From Bacillota bacterium (GTDB lineage: Bacteria > Bacillota > Clostridia > Oscillospirales > Ruminococcaceae), in NCBI GenBank assembly GCA_023460035.1, contig JAEWRN010000021.1:310001-374000 (forward strand): a DNA stretch of 64,000 nucleotides, read 5' to 3'. The translations under genes and the position numbers were made by a program. Under the pieces are notes generated by a model. It was not told where the DNA came from, searched no databases, and saw only the letters and a list, made by a program, of their open reading frames with translations. This document shows positions 1 through 8,953 of this stretch, piece after piece (position 1 is the first letter of the stretch; each line of letters opens with the position of its first letter).

Positions 1-34
1 TTTGCATATCAATGACGAGCAGAAGGTCGTTCAT
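1..34 (-). CDS. Nicotinamidase/isochorismatase-like hydrolase, first 11 codons only
   Basis: Reading leftward from 34, an ATG opens the peptide MNDLLLVIDMQ and runs off the window edge. A hydrophobic strand followed by VIDMQ is the hallmark N-terminus of cysteine hydrolases of the isochorismatase/nicotinamidase superfamily, where the Asp belongs to the catalytic triad. An AGGAG box at 41-45 lies 6 nt before the ATG, supporting a real start. Only the beginning is present, so the substrate cannot be told. The gene is divergent from the HD-domain gene at 200, and the two share the interval 35-199. Confidence 0.6.
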   Translation of the reverse strand, partial: MNDLLLVIDMQ

Positions 35-199
35 ACAAATCTCCTTTTGGGGCACCGCAGCATACTGCGCCGCCCGCGGCTGTTTGGGTTTGCTTTTATC
101 CTACCGCCGCAGCGCCATTTGCGCAAGGTGTTTTTTCGCTTTTCATTTAGTTTGCCCGCGGCAGGGCAACGCAGACAGAACAGAACAGGAGTGACCAGA

Positions 200-754
200 A
201 TGACAAAGCAGGAAGCGTGGGCACTGCTCACCGAATTCAACAAAGAAGACTTTCACCAGCACCATGCCAAAACGGTGGGTGCCGTGATGCGATGGTATGC
301 CCAGCAGCTGGGCTACGGCGACGAAGCGGATTTTTGGGAGATCGTCGGCATTCTGCACGACCTTGATTTTGAGCAGTACCCCGAAGAGCACTGCGTAAAA
401 AGCCAGCAGATCATGCGCGAGCGCGGGGTGGACGAAGCAATAATCCACGCGACGGCCAGCCATGGCTGGGGCCTGTGCGTGGACATTAAGCCCGAGCACG
501 AGATGGAAAAGGTGCTGTTTGCCACCGACGAGCTGACCGGGCTGATTGGCGCGGCGGCGCTGATGCGGCCGTCGAAGTCGGTGCAGGACATGGAACTGAA
601 GTCGCTGAAAAAGAAATTCAAAGACAAAAAATTTGCAGCGGGCTGCTCGCGCGATGTCATCGTGCAGGGCGCCGAGCTGCTTGGCTGGGACCTGGACAAG
701 CTGCTGGGCGACACGCTGGAGGCAATGCGTGCCTGTGAGGCAGAGGTGGCCTGA
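200..754 (+). CDS. HD-domain phosphohydrolase family protein
   Basis: A 184-residue protein with an HD signature (ILHDLDFEQYP) and a downstream conserved His (ATASHGWG), the layout of small single-domain HD hydrolases that act on nucleotides or phosphate esters using bound metal. The reading frame is open back to position 2, but the ATG at 200 is preferred because AGGAG lies 8 nt upstream and because translation upstream would cross the region shared with the divergent hydrolase gene. No signal peptide or membrane segment is visible. The natural substrate is not predictable. It stands alone, followed by the pyr operon promoter region. Confidence 0.75.
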   Translation: MTKQEAWALLTEFNKEDFHQHHAKTVGAVMRWYAQQLGYGDEADFWEIVGILHDLDFEQYPEEHCVKSQQIMRERGVDEAIIHATASHGWGLCVDIKPEHEMEKVLFATDELTGLIGAAALMRPSKSVQDMELKSLKKKFKDKKFAAGCSRDVIVQGAELLGWDLDKLLGDTLEAMRACEAEVA

Positions 755-819
755 GGCCGGTAAGCTGGGGCAGCTGACAAAAACGCGGTAAAAATGACCG
801 GTTTTTTGGGCAAAACCGA

Positions 820-857
820 AAAGTGGGGCGCACTGCTTGACTTGTGCGCCCCACTTT
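820..857. repeat. Perfect 14-bp inverted repeat across the pyr promoter
   Basis: Arms at 820-833 and 844-857 are exact reverse complements (AAAGTGGGGCGCAC and its partner) around a 10-nt loop. The loop contains most of the -35 box and the right arm fills the -35/-10 spacer. It could be an operator, or a terminator for the upstream HD gene, although no U-tract follows it. Confidence 0.6.
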
Positions 858-865
858 CGTATAAT
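837..865 (+). promoter_or_regulatory. Sigma-A promoter of the pyrimidine operon
   Basis: TTGACT at 837-842 and TATAAT at 860-865 are separated by 17 nt, close to the ideal vegetative promoter. Transcription should begin near 872, giving a leader of about 115 nt before pyrC. Confidence 0.8.
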
Positions 866-876
866 GGTAAAAATGC

Positions 877-933
877 AAAAGCGGCTTCCGAGCGCGACGG
901 GCACACAGCCCCGCGCGCGTGGCTGCTTTTTTT
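877..933 (+). terminator. Leader hairpin with U-tract ahead of pyrC (attenuator-like)
   Basis: AAAAGCGGCT (877-886) pairs, with two G-U pairs, with GGCTGCTTTT (921-930). GC-rich inner pairing and a GGGC/GCCC tip lie inside, and seven T follow at 927-933. It starts almost at the predicted transcript 5' end and precedes the operon, so it is placed to attenuate it. I do not see a typical PyrR-binding loop. Confidence 0.65.
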
Positions 934-987
934 AGGGCCCAGGTGCAGGCGCACCGCGCCAGTTTTTGACGAAAGGGAGGTACAGGG

Positions 988-2271
988 ATGCACAAACGAT
1001 TGACCGGTGGCATGGTATATGAAAAAGGTCGATTCCGCAAGAAGGACCTCGTGATTGCAAACGGCGTTGTGCACAACGCCGCAGAATTTGATTTTTCTAT
1101 TGGCGCAGGAGAAACTATTTCCTGTGCAACATCTTTTATTTTACCAGGTTTCGTTGATGTACATGTACATCTTCGTGAACCTGGTTTTTCTTTTAAAGAG
1201 ACGATTGCGACCGGCACAGCTGCTGCGGCCCGCGCGGGGGTGACACAGGTGTGCAGCATGCCAAACCTTGCCCCGCCGCCGGACGACCTGCCGCACCTTA
1301 CCGTGCAGCTGGACGCAATACGGCAAAGTGCCGCGGTGCGGGTGACCCCCTACGGGTGCATCACCCGCGGGCAAGCGGGTAGCGGGGCCCTTGCGGACAT
1401 GGAGGCGATGGCACCGTATGTGGCCGGCTATTCGGACGACGGGCGCGGGGTGCAGCCCGACGAAGTGATGGAAGCAGCGATGCGCACCGCCGCCCGGCTG
1501 CAAAAGCCCATTGTGGCCCACTGCGAGGACAACCGGCTGCTGCGCCCCGGCGGGTGCATCCACGACGGGCGGTACGCCGCGGCCCATGGGCTGGTGGGTA
1601 TTTCGTCTGAAAGCGAGTGGCGGCAGGTCGAACGAGACTTGAAACTGGCGGCTAAGACCGGTTGCCGGTACCACGTGTGCCATATTTCAACCAAAGAAAG
1701 CGTGGCGCTGATCCGCGAGGCAAAGCGCGCGGGGGTGGCGGTGAGCTGCGAGACGGCGCCCCACTACCTGCTGCTGTGCGAGGACGACTTGCAGGACGAC
1801 GGGCGCTTTAAGATGAACCCGCCGCTGCGCACGGCGGCCGACCGCGACGCGCTGCTGCAAGGGCTGTGCGACGGCACGATTGATGTGATTGCGACCGACC
1901 ACGCGCCGCACACCGCCGAAGAGAAGGCGAAGGGCCTTGCCGGCAGCCTGATGGGCATTGTGGGGCTGGAAACCGCGTTTCCACTGCTGTACACCCACCT
2001 GGTGTTGCCGCGGGTGCTGACGCTGGAAGAGCTGGTAGAAAAGATGTGCCTTGCCCCGCGGCGGCTGTTTGGGCTGCCGGGGGGCTGTGAAGAGGGGCAG
2101 CAGGCAGACCTTGCGGTGCTGAACCTTGACACCGAATACAGGATTGACCCGAATGAATTTGCTTCGATGGGGCGCAGCACGCCGTTTGCAGGCTGGCAGG
2201 TGCGCGCAAAAAACCGCATGACGTTGGTAAAGGGGAGTGTCGTATGGCAAGAGAGTACACAGGAAAATTAG
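988..2271 (+). CDS. pyrC: Dihydroorotase
   Basis: A 427-residue cyclic amidohydrolase that closes carbamoyl-aspartate to dihydroorotate in de novo pyrimidine synthesis. The metal-binding signature HVHLREPG sits at residues 59-66, with AHCEDN in mid-protein and the TDHAPHT loop near residue 305, all in the expected order for type I dihydroorotases. The ATG at 988 has AAGGGAGG 7 nt upstream. It is the first gene of the operon and overlaps carA by 28 nt, implying translational coupling. Codons between about 1081 and 1200, which encode the metal-site segment, are clearly more A/T-rich than the rest of the gene. Confidence 0.95.
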   Translation: MHKRLTGGMVYEKGRFRKKDLVIANGVVHNAAEFDFSIGAGETISCATSFILPGFVDVHVHLREPGFSFKETIATGTAAAARAGVTQVCSMPNLAPPPDDLPHLTVQLDAIRQSAAVRVTPYGCITRGQAGSGALADMEAMAPYVAGYSDDGRGVQPDEVMEAAMRTAARLQKPIVAHCEDNRLLRPGGCIHDGRYAAAHGLVGISSESEWRQVERDLKLAAKTGCRYHVCHISTKESVALIREAKRAGVAVSCETAPHYLLLCEDDLQDDGRFKMNPPLRTAADRDALLQGLCDGTIDVIATDHAPHTAEEKAKGLAGSLMGIVGLETAFPLLYTHLVLPRVLTLEELVEKMCLAPRRLFGLPGGCEEGQQADLAVLNLDTEYRIDPNEFASMGRSTPFAGWQVRAKNRMTLVKGSVVWQESTQEN

Positions 2272-3350
2272 TGCTGGGCGACGGCCGGGAGTTTTACGGC
2301 TGGCGCTTTGGCGCAAAGGTGCAGGCAGTGAATGAGATCGTGTTCAACACGTCGATGGTGGGGTACCAGGAAATTATCTCCGACCCCAGCTACACCGGGC
2401 AGGCAGTCGTGATGACCTACCCGCTGATTGGCAACTACGGCATTACCGACGAGGATTTTGAGAGCAAGCTGCCGTCGATGGGCGGGCTGATTGTGCGGGA
2501 ATACAACGACGCGCCGTCGAACTTCCGCACTGTAAAAACGGTGGGCGAGCTGCTGGAGGAGAACGGGATCCCGGGTATTGAGGGGGTTGACACCCGCCGC
2601 ATCACCCGCATCATCCGCAGCGAGGGCAGCCAAAAGGTGCTGATTTGCGACGCAAAGCTGCCGCGACAAGAAGCCGTACAAATTTTAAAGGACACCCAGC
2701 TGGCCCGCGACGTGGTGCCACAGGTGAGCTGCAAAAAGCGCTGGTACTCGCGCACGGCAAGCCCGCGGTTCAACGTGGTGGCGGTGGACTGCGGCATGAA
2801 ACTGAACATCGTGCGGCGGCTGAGCAGCCACGGCTGTAACATCACAGTAGTGCCCTACAATACCACGGCGCAGGAAGTGCTGGCCCTGCGGCCCGACGGG
2901 CTGTTCCTTTCCAACGGGCCCGGCGACCCGGAGGACGTGCCGCAGGTGATTGAGCTGGTGCGCGCTTTGCGCGGCAGGCTGCCGATTTTCGGCATCTGCC
3001 TTGGCCACCAGCTGATTTGCCTTGCCTGCGGTGCGCACACCTATAAAATGAAGTTTGGCCACCGTGGCGGCAACCACCCGGTGAAAAACCTTGCCACCGG
3101 CAAAATAGAGATTACCAGCCAGAACCACAGCTATGCGGTGGACACCGCCTCGCTGGCGGGTACCGGCCTGACGCTGACCCACGAAAACCTGCTGGACGGC
3201 ACGGCAGAGGGGGTCGCCTGCGCGAAAGACCGCATTTTCAGCGTACAGTACCACCCGGAGAGCGCCCCCGGCCCGCAGGACTCGGACTATCTGTTTGACG
3301 AGTTTATCCGGCTGATGGAACAGGAAAAGGAGGACGAGCAGCATGCCTAA
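2244..3350 (+). CDS. carA: Carbamoyl-phosphate synthase, small (glutaminase) subunit
   Basis: A 368-residue class I glutamine amidotransferase subunit that hydrolyses glutamine and channels ammonia to CarB. The N-terminal CarA domain (EIVFNTSMVGYQE) is followed by the amidotransferase domain, with nucleophile Cys252 in FGICLGHQ and the His/Glu pair in YHPES near the C-terminus. The length is normal for the family. It starts inside the end of pyrC (28-nt overlap) behind AAAGGGGAG. The stop overlaps the carB start by 8 nt, as expected for two subunits made in equal amounts. Confidence 0.97.
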   Translation: MAREYTGKLVLGDGREFYGWRFGAKVQAVNEIVFNTSMVGYQEIISDPSYTGQAVVMTYPLIGNYGITDEDFESKLPSMGGLIVREYNDAPSNFRTVKTVGELLEENGIPGIEGVDTRRITRIIRSEGSQKVLICDAKLPRQEAVQILKDTQLARDVVPQVSCKKRWYSRTASPRFNVVAVDCGMKLNIVRRLSSHGCNITVVPYNTTAQEVLALRPDGLFLSNGPGDPEDVPQVIELVRALRGRLPIFGICLGHQLICLACGAHTYKMKFGHRGGNHPVKNLATGKIEITSQNHSYAVDTASLAGTGLTLTHENLLDGTAEGVACAKDRIFSVQYHPESAPGPQDSDYLFDEFIRLMEQEKEDEQHA

Positions 3351-6300
3351 GCGCACCGACATTCATAAGATTATGGTCATCGGCTCCGGCCCTATCGTGA
3401 TTGGGCAGGCGGCAGAGTTTGACTACGCGGGCACACAGGCCTGCCTTGCTTTAAAAGAAGAGGGGTACGAGGTGGTGCTGGTCAACTCGAACCCGGCGAC
3501 CATCATGACCGACACCGCGGTGGCGGACAAGGTGTACATGGAGCCGCTGAACCTTGAGTATGTGGCGAAGATTATCCGCTACGAGCGCCCGGACGCCATT
3601 GTGCCCGGCCTTGGCGGGCAGACGGGGCTGAACCTTGCGGTGCAGCTGGCCCGCAAAGGGGTGCTGGACGAGTGCCAGGTTGAAATTTTGGGCACGACCT
3701 TCGAGAGTATTGAACAGGCGGAGGACCGCGAAAAGTTTAAAGAGCTGTGCATCTCGCTGGGCGAACCGGTATTGCCCAGCCGCATTACGACCTCGATTGA
3801 CGAGGCGCTTGCGGCGGTGGAGGAGATCAGCTACCCGGTGGTGCTGCGCCCCGCGTTTACGCTGGGCGGCACCGGCGGCGGGTTTGCCGACGACGAAACC
3901 GAGCTGCGCGAGCTGATGAAGCACGCGCTGAAGCTTTCGCCCACCCACGAAGTGCTGGTGGAAAAGAGCATTAAGGGCTATAAAGAAATCGAGTACGAAG
4001 TGATGCGCGACGCCAACGACACGGCCATCACGATTTGTAATATGGAAAACATTGACCCGGTGGGGGTGCACACCGGCGACTCGATGGTGGTGGCACCCAG
4101 CCAGACGCTGACCAACAAAGAGTACCAGCTGCTGCGCGACTCGGCCCTGCGGCTGATCCGCGCGCTGAAAATTGAGGGCGGCTGCAACGTGCAGTTTGCG
4201 CTGGACCCGCACTCGTTCAACTACTATTTAATTGAAGTGAACCCCCGCGTGTCCCGCTCGTCTGCGCTGGCATCAAAGGCAAGCGGCTACCCCATTGCCC
4301 GCGTGTCGGCCAAAATTGCGGTGGGCCTGCGGCTGGACGAGATTGCGATTGCCAACACCCCGGCCAGCTTTGAGCCAACGCTGGACTATGTGGTGAGCAA
4401 GATTGCCCGGTTCCCGTTTGACAAATTTGCCAGCGCGTCGAACCGGCTTTCCACCCAGATGAAAGCGACCGGCGAAGTGATGAGCGTGGGCCGCACGCTG
4501 GAAGAAAGCCTGCTGAAAGCGGTGCGCAGCCTGGAGACCGGCGTGTGCCACCTGCACGCGAAAAAGTTTGACGGCATGCCCGCCGACGAGCTGCTGCGCT
4601 ATGTGCATGAGGGCACCGACGACCGGCTGTTTGCGGTGGCGGAGCTCATCCGGCAGGGGGTTGACCTTGGCATCATCAACGGGGCGACCCGCATTGACCT
4701 GTTCTTCCTTGAAAAGTTTAGCAATATCGTGGCGTTTGAAACAGTGCTGCGCGCGGGCAAGATGGAAGAAACGGTGCTGCGCGACGCCAAAAAAATGGGC
4801 ATCAGCGACGAGTACATCGGCCAGGTGTGGGGCATGAGCGAGGGCGATGTGTACCGGCTGCGCAAAAAGCTGGGCATCCTGCCCGTGTATAAAATGATCG
4901 ACACCTGCGCGTCGGAGTTTGACAGCTATGTGCCGTATTTCTACTCGACCTACGAGCAGGAGAATGAGTCGATTGTGTCCGACCGCAAAAAAATCATCGT
5001 GCTGGGCTCCGGGCCGATCCGCATCGGGCAGGGGGTGGAGTTTGACTACTCCACCGTGCACGCGGTGTGGGCCATCCGCGAAGCGGGGTACGAGGCCATC
5101 ATCATCAACAACAACCCCGAAACGGTATCGACCGACTACACCACCAGCGACAAGCTGTACTTTGAGCCGCTGACGGTGGAAGACGTGATGAACGTGGTAG
5201 AGCTGGAGCACCCGCTGGGGGTGATTGCCTCGCTGGGAGGGCAGACGGCCATCAACCTTGCCGGGCCGCTGCACGAGCTGGGGGTCAAGATCATCGGCAC
5301 CGACGTGCAGGCGATTGAAAACGCCGAAAACCGCGACTGCTTTGAAAAGATTATGGAGCGCCTTGGCATCCCGCAGCCGAAAGGCCGCGCGGTGACGAAC
5401 TTGCAGGACGGCTGCAAGGCTGCCGCCGAGGTGGGCTACCCGGTGCTGGTGCGCCCCAGCTATGTGCTGGGCGGGCGCGCGATGCAGATTGTGGCCGACG
5501 AAGAATCGCTGCTGCGCTACCTGCGCACGGCGGTGGAGCTGGACGAAGACCGGCCGGTGCTGGTGGATAAGTACATCTACGGCAAAGAGCTGGAGGTCGA
5601 CGCCATCTGCGACGGCAAAGAGGTATTTGTGCCGGGCATTATGGAGCATGTCGAGCGCACGGGCGTGCATTCGGGCGACTCAATCAGCGTGTACCCCACC
5701 TTTAGCGTCAGCCGCAAAGTAAAAGACACGATACTGGAATACACCCGCCAGCTGGGGCTGGGGCTGGGCATCGTGGGGCTGTACAACATCCAGTTTATCG
5801 CGGTGGAAGACAATGTGTATGTGATTGAAGTAAACCCCCGCTCGTCGCGCACCGTGCCGTTTTTATCAAAGTCGACCGGTATCCCCATTGCCAACATTGC
5901 GACCAAGGTGATTTTGGGCCACTCGCTGGCCAGCCAGGGGTACGGGGTGCTGTGTGCGCCCGAGCGCAAAAAGTGGTATGTCAAGGCACCGGCGTTCTCG
6001 TTTTCTAAAATACGCGGGCTGGACGCCTACCTGTCGCCGGAGATGAAATCCACCGGCGAAGCGATTGGCTATGACCGCAGCCTGAACCGCGCGCTGTACA
6101 AGGCGTTGCAGGCGTCGGGCATGAACGTCGCGAATTACGGCACGATTTTTGTGACGATTGCCGACCGAGACAAAGACGACGCGCTGCCGCTGATCCGCCG
6201 GTTTTACGATTTGGGCTTTAACATTGAGGCGACCGAGGGCACCGCAACCTTTTTGAAGGGCCACGGCATCCGCACCCGCGCAAGGCGCAAAATCAGCGAG

Positions 6301-6525
6301 GGCAGCGAAGAAATTTTGGACTCGCTACGCCGCGGCCACGTGAGCTATGTCATCAACACCAGCGCCATTGGCGGGGTGCGTGAAGCGAGTGACGGGTACG
6401 AGATTCGACGCTGTGCGGTGGAAAACGGCGTGACGGTGTTCACCGCGCTGGAAACGGTGCGGGTACTGCTGGACGTGCTGGAAGAAATCACGCTGGGGGT
6501 TTCGACCATCGACAGCGACGAATGA
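3343..6525 (+). CDS. carB: Carbamoyl-phosphate synthase, large subunit
   Basis: A 1060-residue ATP-grasp enzyme that makes carbamoyl phosphate from bicarbonate, ammonia and two ATP. The two homologous halves are evident: GSGPIVIGQAAEFDYAG near residue 10 and GSGPIRIGQGVEFDYST near residue 560, each with its own ATP-grasp loop (IEVNPRVSRSSAL and IEVNPRSSRTVPF). A C-terminal MGS-like allosteric domain covers roughly residues 930-1060. It is full length with no frameshift. The start at 3343 has AAGGAGG 9 nt upstream. No separate arginine-specific copy lies in this window, so it may serve both pathways. Confidence 0.98.
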   Translation: MPKRTDIHKIMVIGSGPIVIGQAAEFDYAGTQACLALKEEGYEVVLVNSNPATIMTDTAVADKVYMEPLNLEYVAKIIRYERPDAIVPGLGGQTGLNLAVQLARKGVLDECQVEILGTTFESIEQAEDREKFKELCISLGEPVLPSRITTSIDEALAAVEEISYPVVLRPAFTLGGTGGGFADDETELRELMKHALKLSPTHEVLVEKSIKGYKEIEYEVMRDANDTAITICNMENIDPVGVHTGDSMVVAPSQTLTNKEYQLLRDSALRLIRALKIEGGCNVQFALDPHSFNYYLIEVNPRVSRSSALASKASGYPIARVSAKIAVGLRLDEIAIANTPASFEPTLDYVVSKIARFPFDKFASASNRLSTQMKATGEVMSVGRTLEESLLKAVRSLETGVCHLHAKKFDGMPADELLRYVHEGTDDRLFAVAELIRQGVDLGIINGATRIDLFFLEKFSNIVAFETVLRAGKMEETVLRDAKKMGISDEYIGQVWGMSEGDVYRLRKKLGILPVYKMIDTCASEFDSYVPYFYSTYEQENESIVSDRKKIIVLGSGPIRIGQGVEFDYSTVHAVWAIREAGYEAIIINNNPETVSTDYTTSDKLYFEPLTVEDVMNVVELEHPLGVIASLGGQTAINLAGPLHELGVKIIGTDVQAIENAENRDCFEKIMERLGIPQPKGRAVTNLQDGCKAAAEVGYPVLVRPSYVLGGRAMQIVADEESLLRYLRTAVELDEDRPVLVDKYIYGKELEVDAICDGKEVFVPGIMEHVERTGVHSGDSISVYPTFSVSRKVKDTILEYTRQLGLGLGIVGLYNIQFIAVEDNVYVIEVNPRSSRTVPFLSKSTGIPIANIATKVILGHSLASQGYGVLCAPERKKWYVKAPAFSFSKIRGLDAYLSPEMKSTGEAIGYDRSLNRALYKALQASGMNVANYGTIFVTIADRDKDDALPLIRRFYDLGFNIEATEGTATFLKGHGIRTRARRKISEGSEEILDSLRRGHVSYVINTSAIGGVREASDGYEIRRCAVENGVTVFTALETVRVLLDVLEEITLGVSTIDSDE

Positions 6526-6553
6526 CGCACAAAACACGACGGGAGGGAAGCAG

Positions 6554-7300
6554 ATGGAACGGCAGGGGTTTTACACCATCACCGAAAACCGCCCGCTGAC
6601 CGGGCAGGTATATAAAATGGTGCTGGCGGGCGACACGACACCGCTGACGGCACCCGGCCAGTTTGTGAATGTGAAAGTGGAAGGCTGCTACCTGCGCCGC
6701 CCGATTTCGGTGGCGGACTGGGACGAGGGCACGCTGACACTGCTGTATAAGCTGGTGGGTGAGGGCACCCACCGCATGGCGCAGGCAACCCCCGGTGCGC
6801 AGATGGACCTGCTTTGCGGCCTTGGCAACGGGTACGACACCACCGCCTGCAACCGCACCGCGCTGCTGCTGGGCGGCGGCGTGGGGGTGCCCCCGCTGTA
6901 CGGCCTTGCGAAGCGGCTGCTGGCAGAGGGGAAAACACCGGTGGTTTTGCTGGGCTTTGGCAATGCGCAGGAGGTGTTTTACACGCAGGAGTTTGAGGCG
7001 CTGGGCTGCAAGGTGCTGCTTGCCACGGTGGACGGCAGCGCCGGCACCAAAGGCTATGTGACCGACCTGCTGCGGCAGGTGGAAGTGCCGTATGACTATT
7101 TTTACACCTGCGGTCCCGAGCCGATGCTGCGCGCGGTGTATGGCGCCTGCAACACCAGCGGGCAGCTGAGCTTTGAAGAGCGCATGGGCTGCGGCTTTGG
7201 TGCCTGCATGGGGTGCAGCTGCAAAACGGTTACCGGTGCAAAGCGCATCTGCAAAGACGGCCCGGTGCTGTGCAAGGAGGAAGTGCTATGGCAGACCTGA
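6554..7300 (+). CDS. pyrK: Dihydroorotate dehydrogenase B, electron-transfer subunit
   Basis: A 248-residue FAD and [2Fe-2S] protein that passes electrons from dihydroorotate oxidation in PyrD to NAD+. An FAD-binding barrel (RRPISVADWD near residue 55) is followed by a nucleotide-binding domain (LLLGGGVGVPPLYG). A C-terminal cysteine cluster, CGFGACMGCSCKTV plus CKDGPVLC, ligates the iron-sulfur centre. Its presence shows that the partner is a class 1B NAD-dependent enzyme. The last codons overlap the pyrD start by 13 nt. Confidence 0.95.
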   Translation: MERQGFYTITENRPLTGQVYKMVLAGDTTPLTAPGQFVNVKVEGCYLRRPISVADWDEGTLTLLYKLVGEGTHRMAQATPGAQMDLLCGLGNGYDTTACNRTALLLGGGVGVPPLYGLAKRLLAEGKTPVVLLGFGNAQEVFYTQEFEALGCKVLLATVDGSAGTKGYVTDLLRQVEVPYDYFYTCGPEPMLRAVYGACNTSGQLSFEERMGCGFGACMGCSCKTVTGAKRICKDGPVLCKEEVLWQT

Positions 7301-8232
7301 GCGTGAGCTTGTCCGGCCTTGTGCTGGATAACCCGGTGATCCCGGCCTCCGGCACCTTTGGGTATGGCGCCGAATTTAAGAATTTTTATGACTTGGATAT
7401 TTTGGGCTCGTTTTCGTTTAAAGGCACCACGCTACAGCCCCGCTTTGGCAACCCGACGCCCCGCATTGCAGAGTGCCCCGGCGGCATGCTGAACGCGGTG
7501 GGGCTGCAAAACCCGGGCATTGACGCCGTGCTGGCGCACGAGCTGCCGCAGATTGCAACGTTTTTCCACAAGCCGGTGATTGCGAATATCGGCGGGTTTA
7601 CGGTGGAAGAATTTGCAACCTGCTGCGCCAAAATAGATAGTGCCCCGCAGGTGGGGCTGATTGAAGTGAATGTCAGCTGCCCCAATGTGCACGAGGGCGG
7701 CGTAAACTTTGGCAGCACGCCGGAGGGAGCCGCCGCCGTGACGCGTGCGGTGAAGCAGGTGACAAGCAAACCGGTGTACATCAAGCTGTCCCCCAATGTG
7801 GGGGACATTGCGGCGGTGGCAAAGGCCTGCGAAGAGGCGGGCGCCGACGGTCTGTCGCTGATCAACACGCTGGTGGGCATGCGCATTGACCCAAAAACCC
7901 GGCGCCCGGTGCTGGCAAACGGCATGGGCGGGCTTTCGGGGCCGGCCATCTTCCCCGTGGCGGTGCGCATGGTGTACCAGGTGGCAAAGGCGGTGCGCAT
8001 CCCGGTGATTGGCATGGGGGGCATTGACAGCGCCGACAAGGTGATTGAGATGATGATGGCGGGGGCCACCGCCGTGCAGGTGGGGGCCGCGAATTTAGTG
8101 GACCCGTATGCCAGCAAAGACATCATAGAGGCACTGCCCGCCGCGATGCAGCGGTACGGCATTGCGCGTTTGAGTGACATTGTGGGTGCCGCGCTGCCAA
8201 CACCAACATATGACAAAGGAGAAAGAGTATGA
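7288..8232 (+). CDS. pyrD: Dihydroorotate dehydrogenase B, catalytic subunit
   Basis: A 314-residue FMN-dependent TIM-barrel enzyme oxidising dihydroorotate to orotate. Visible motifs are NPVIPASGTFGYG at the N-terminus, NVSCPNVHEGG (the catalytic Cys region of class 1B enzymes), KLSPNV, and the phosphate-binding loop IPVIGMGGI. The frame extends upstream to 7213, but the ATG at 7288 has AAGGAGG 7 nt before it and gives the normal family length. It overlaps pyrK upstream and pyrF downstream (4-nt ATGA overlap), so PyrK and PyrD are made together. Confidence 0.96.
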   Translation: MADLSVSLSGLVLDNPVIPASGTFGYGAEFKNFYDLDILGSFSFKGTTLQPRFGNPTPRIAECPGGMLNAVGLQNPGIDAVLAHELPQIATFFHKPVIANIGGFTVEEFATCCAKIDSAPQVGLIEVNVSCPNVHEGGVNFGSTPEGAAAVTRAVKQVTSKPVYIKLSPNVGDIAAVAKACEEAGADGLSLINTLVGMRIDPKTRRPVLANGMGGLSGPAIFPVAVRMVYQVAKAVRIPVIGMGGIDSADKVIEMMMAGATAVQVGAANLVDPYASKDIIEALPAAMQRYGIARLSDIVGAALPTPTYDKGERV

Positions 8233-8939
8233 AAAAAGCGGTGATCATTGCCTGCGACTTTGCCAGCGCAGCCGAAACATTTGCCTTTTTGGACCGGTTT
8301 GGGGACGAGCGCCCGTTTGTGAAAATTGGTATGGAGCTGTTTTATGCGGAGGGCCCGGCGATTGTGAAAGAGCTGAAACGGCGCGGACACCCGATTTTCT
8401 TGGATTTGAAATTGCACGATATCCCCAATACTGTAAAAAAAGCAATGGCGGTGCTTGCAAAGCTGGACGTCGACATCTGCAACCTGCACGCTGCGGGCAC
8501 CATTGAAATGATGAAGGCCGCGCTGGAGGGGTTGACCCGGCCGGACGGCACCCGCCCGCTGCTGGTGGCGGTGACACAGCTGACCTCGACCAGTGAAGAG
8601 CGCATGCAAAAAGAGCTGCTGATTGAAAAGCCCATCAACGAAGTGATTGTGCAGTACGCCCAAAACGCCAAAGCGGCGGGGCTGGACGGCGTGGTGTGCT
8701 CGCCGCTCGAAGCCGGCATGGTGAAACAGGCCTGCGGCAGCGGGTTTGTGACGGTGACACCGGGGGTGCGGTTTGCCGACGGTGATGTGGGCGACCAGGT
8801 GCGGGTGACCACCCCGGCGCGCGCCAGCGAAATTGGCACCGACTGCATTGTGGTGGGGCGGCCCATCACGGCGGCGGCAGACCCGCTGGCCGCTTACCGC
8901 CGCTGTGTGGCGGAATTTGGCGCAGTAGCGCACAAGTAA
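8229..8939 (+). CDS. pyrF: Orotidine-5'-phosphate decarboxylase
   Basis: A 236-residue TIM-barrel enzyme converting OMP to UMP. The catalytic Lys-Asp array is in FLDLKLHDIPNTV near residue 60, and the phosphate-binding end of the barrel is GTDCIVVGRPIT near residue 210. Length and motifs match the short bacterial form. Its start codon overlaps the pyrD stop in ATGA, preceded by AAAGGAGAAAG. Fourteen nucleotides separate it from pyrE. Confidence 0.96.
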   Translation: MKKAVIIACDFASAAETFAFLDRFGDERPFVKIGMELFYAEGPAIVKELKRRGHPIFLDLKLHDIPNTVKKAMAVLAKLDVDICNLHAAGTIEMMKAALEGLTRPDGTRPLLVAVTQLTSTSEERMQKELLIEKPINEVIVQYAQNAKAAGLDGVVCSPLEAGMVKQACGSGFVTVTPGVRFADGDVGDQVRVTTPARASEIGTDCIVVGRPITAAADPLAAYRRCVAEFGAVAHK

Positions 8940-8953
8940 GGGAGACGGATGAG

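Noticed and set aside
877..933. PyrR-binding attenuator
   Set aside because: The hairpin is real, but I could not find the conserved PyrR-binding loop sequence, so the regulator is left unnamed.
4273..5670. 465-codon leftward open frame opposite carB
   Set aside because: It is the antisense of a certain gene in GC-rich DNA; composition is His/Arg/Val-rich with no family motif and no ribosome site.
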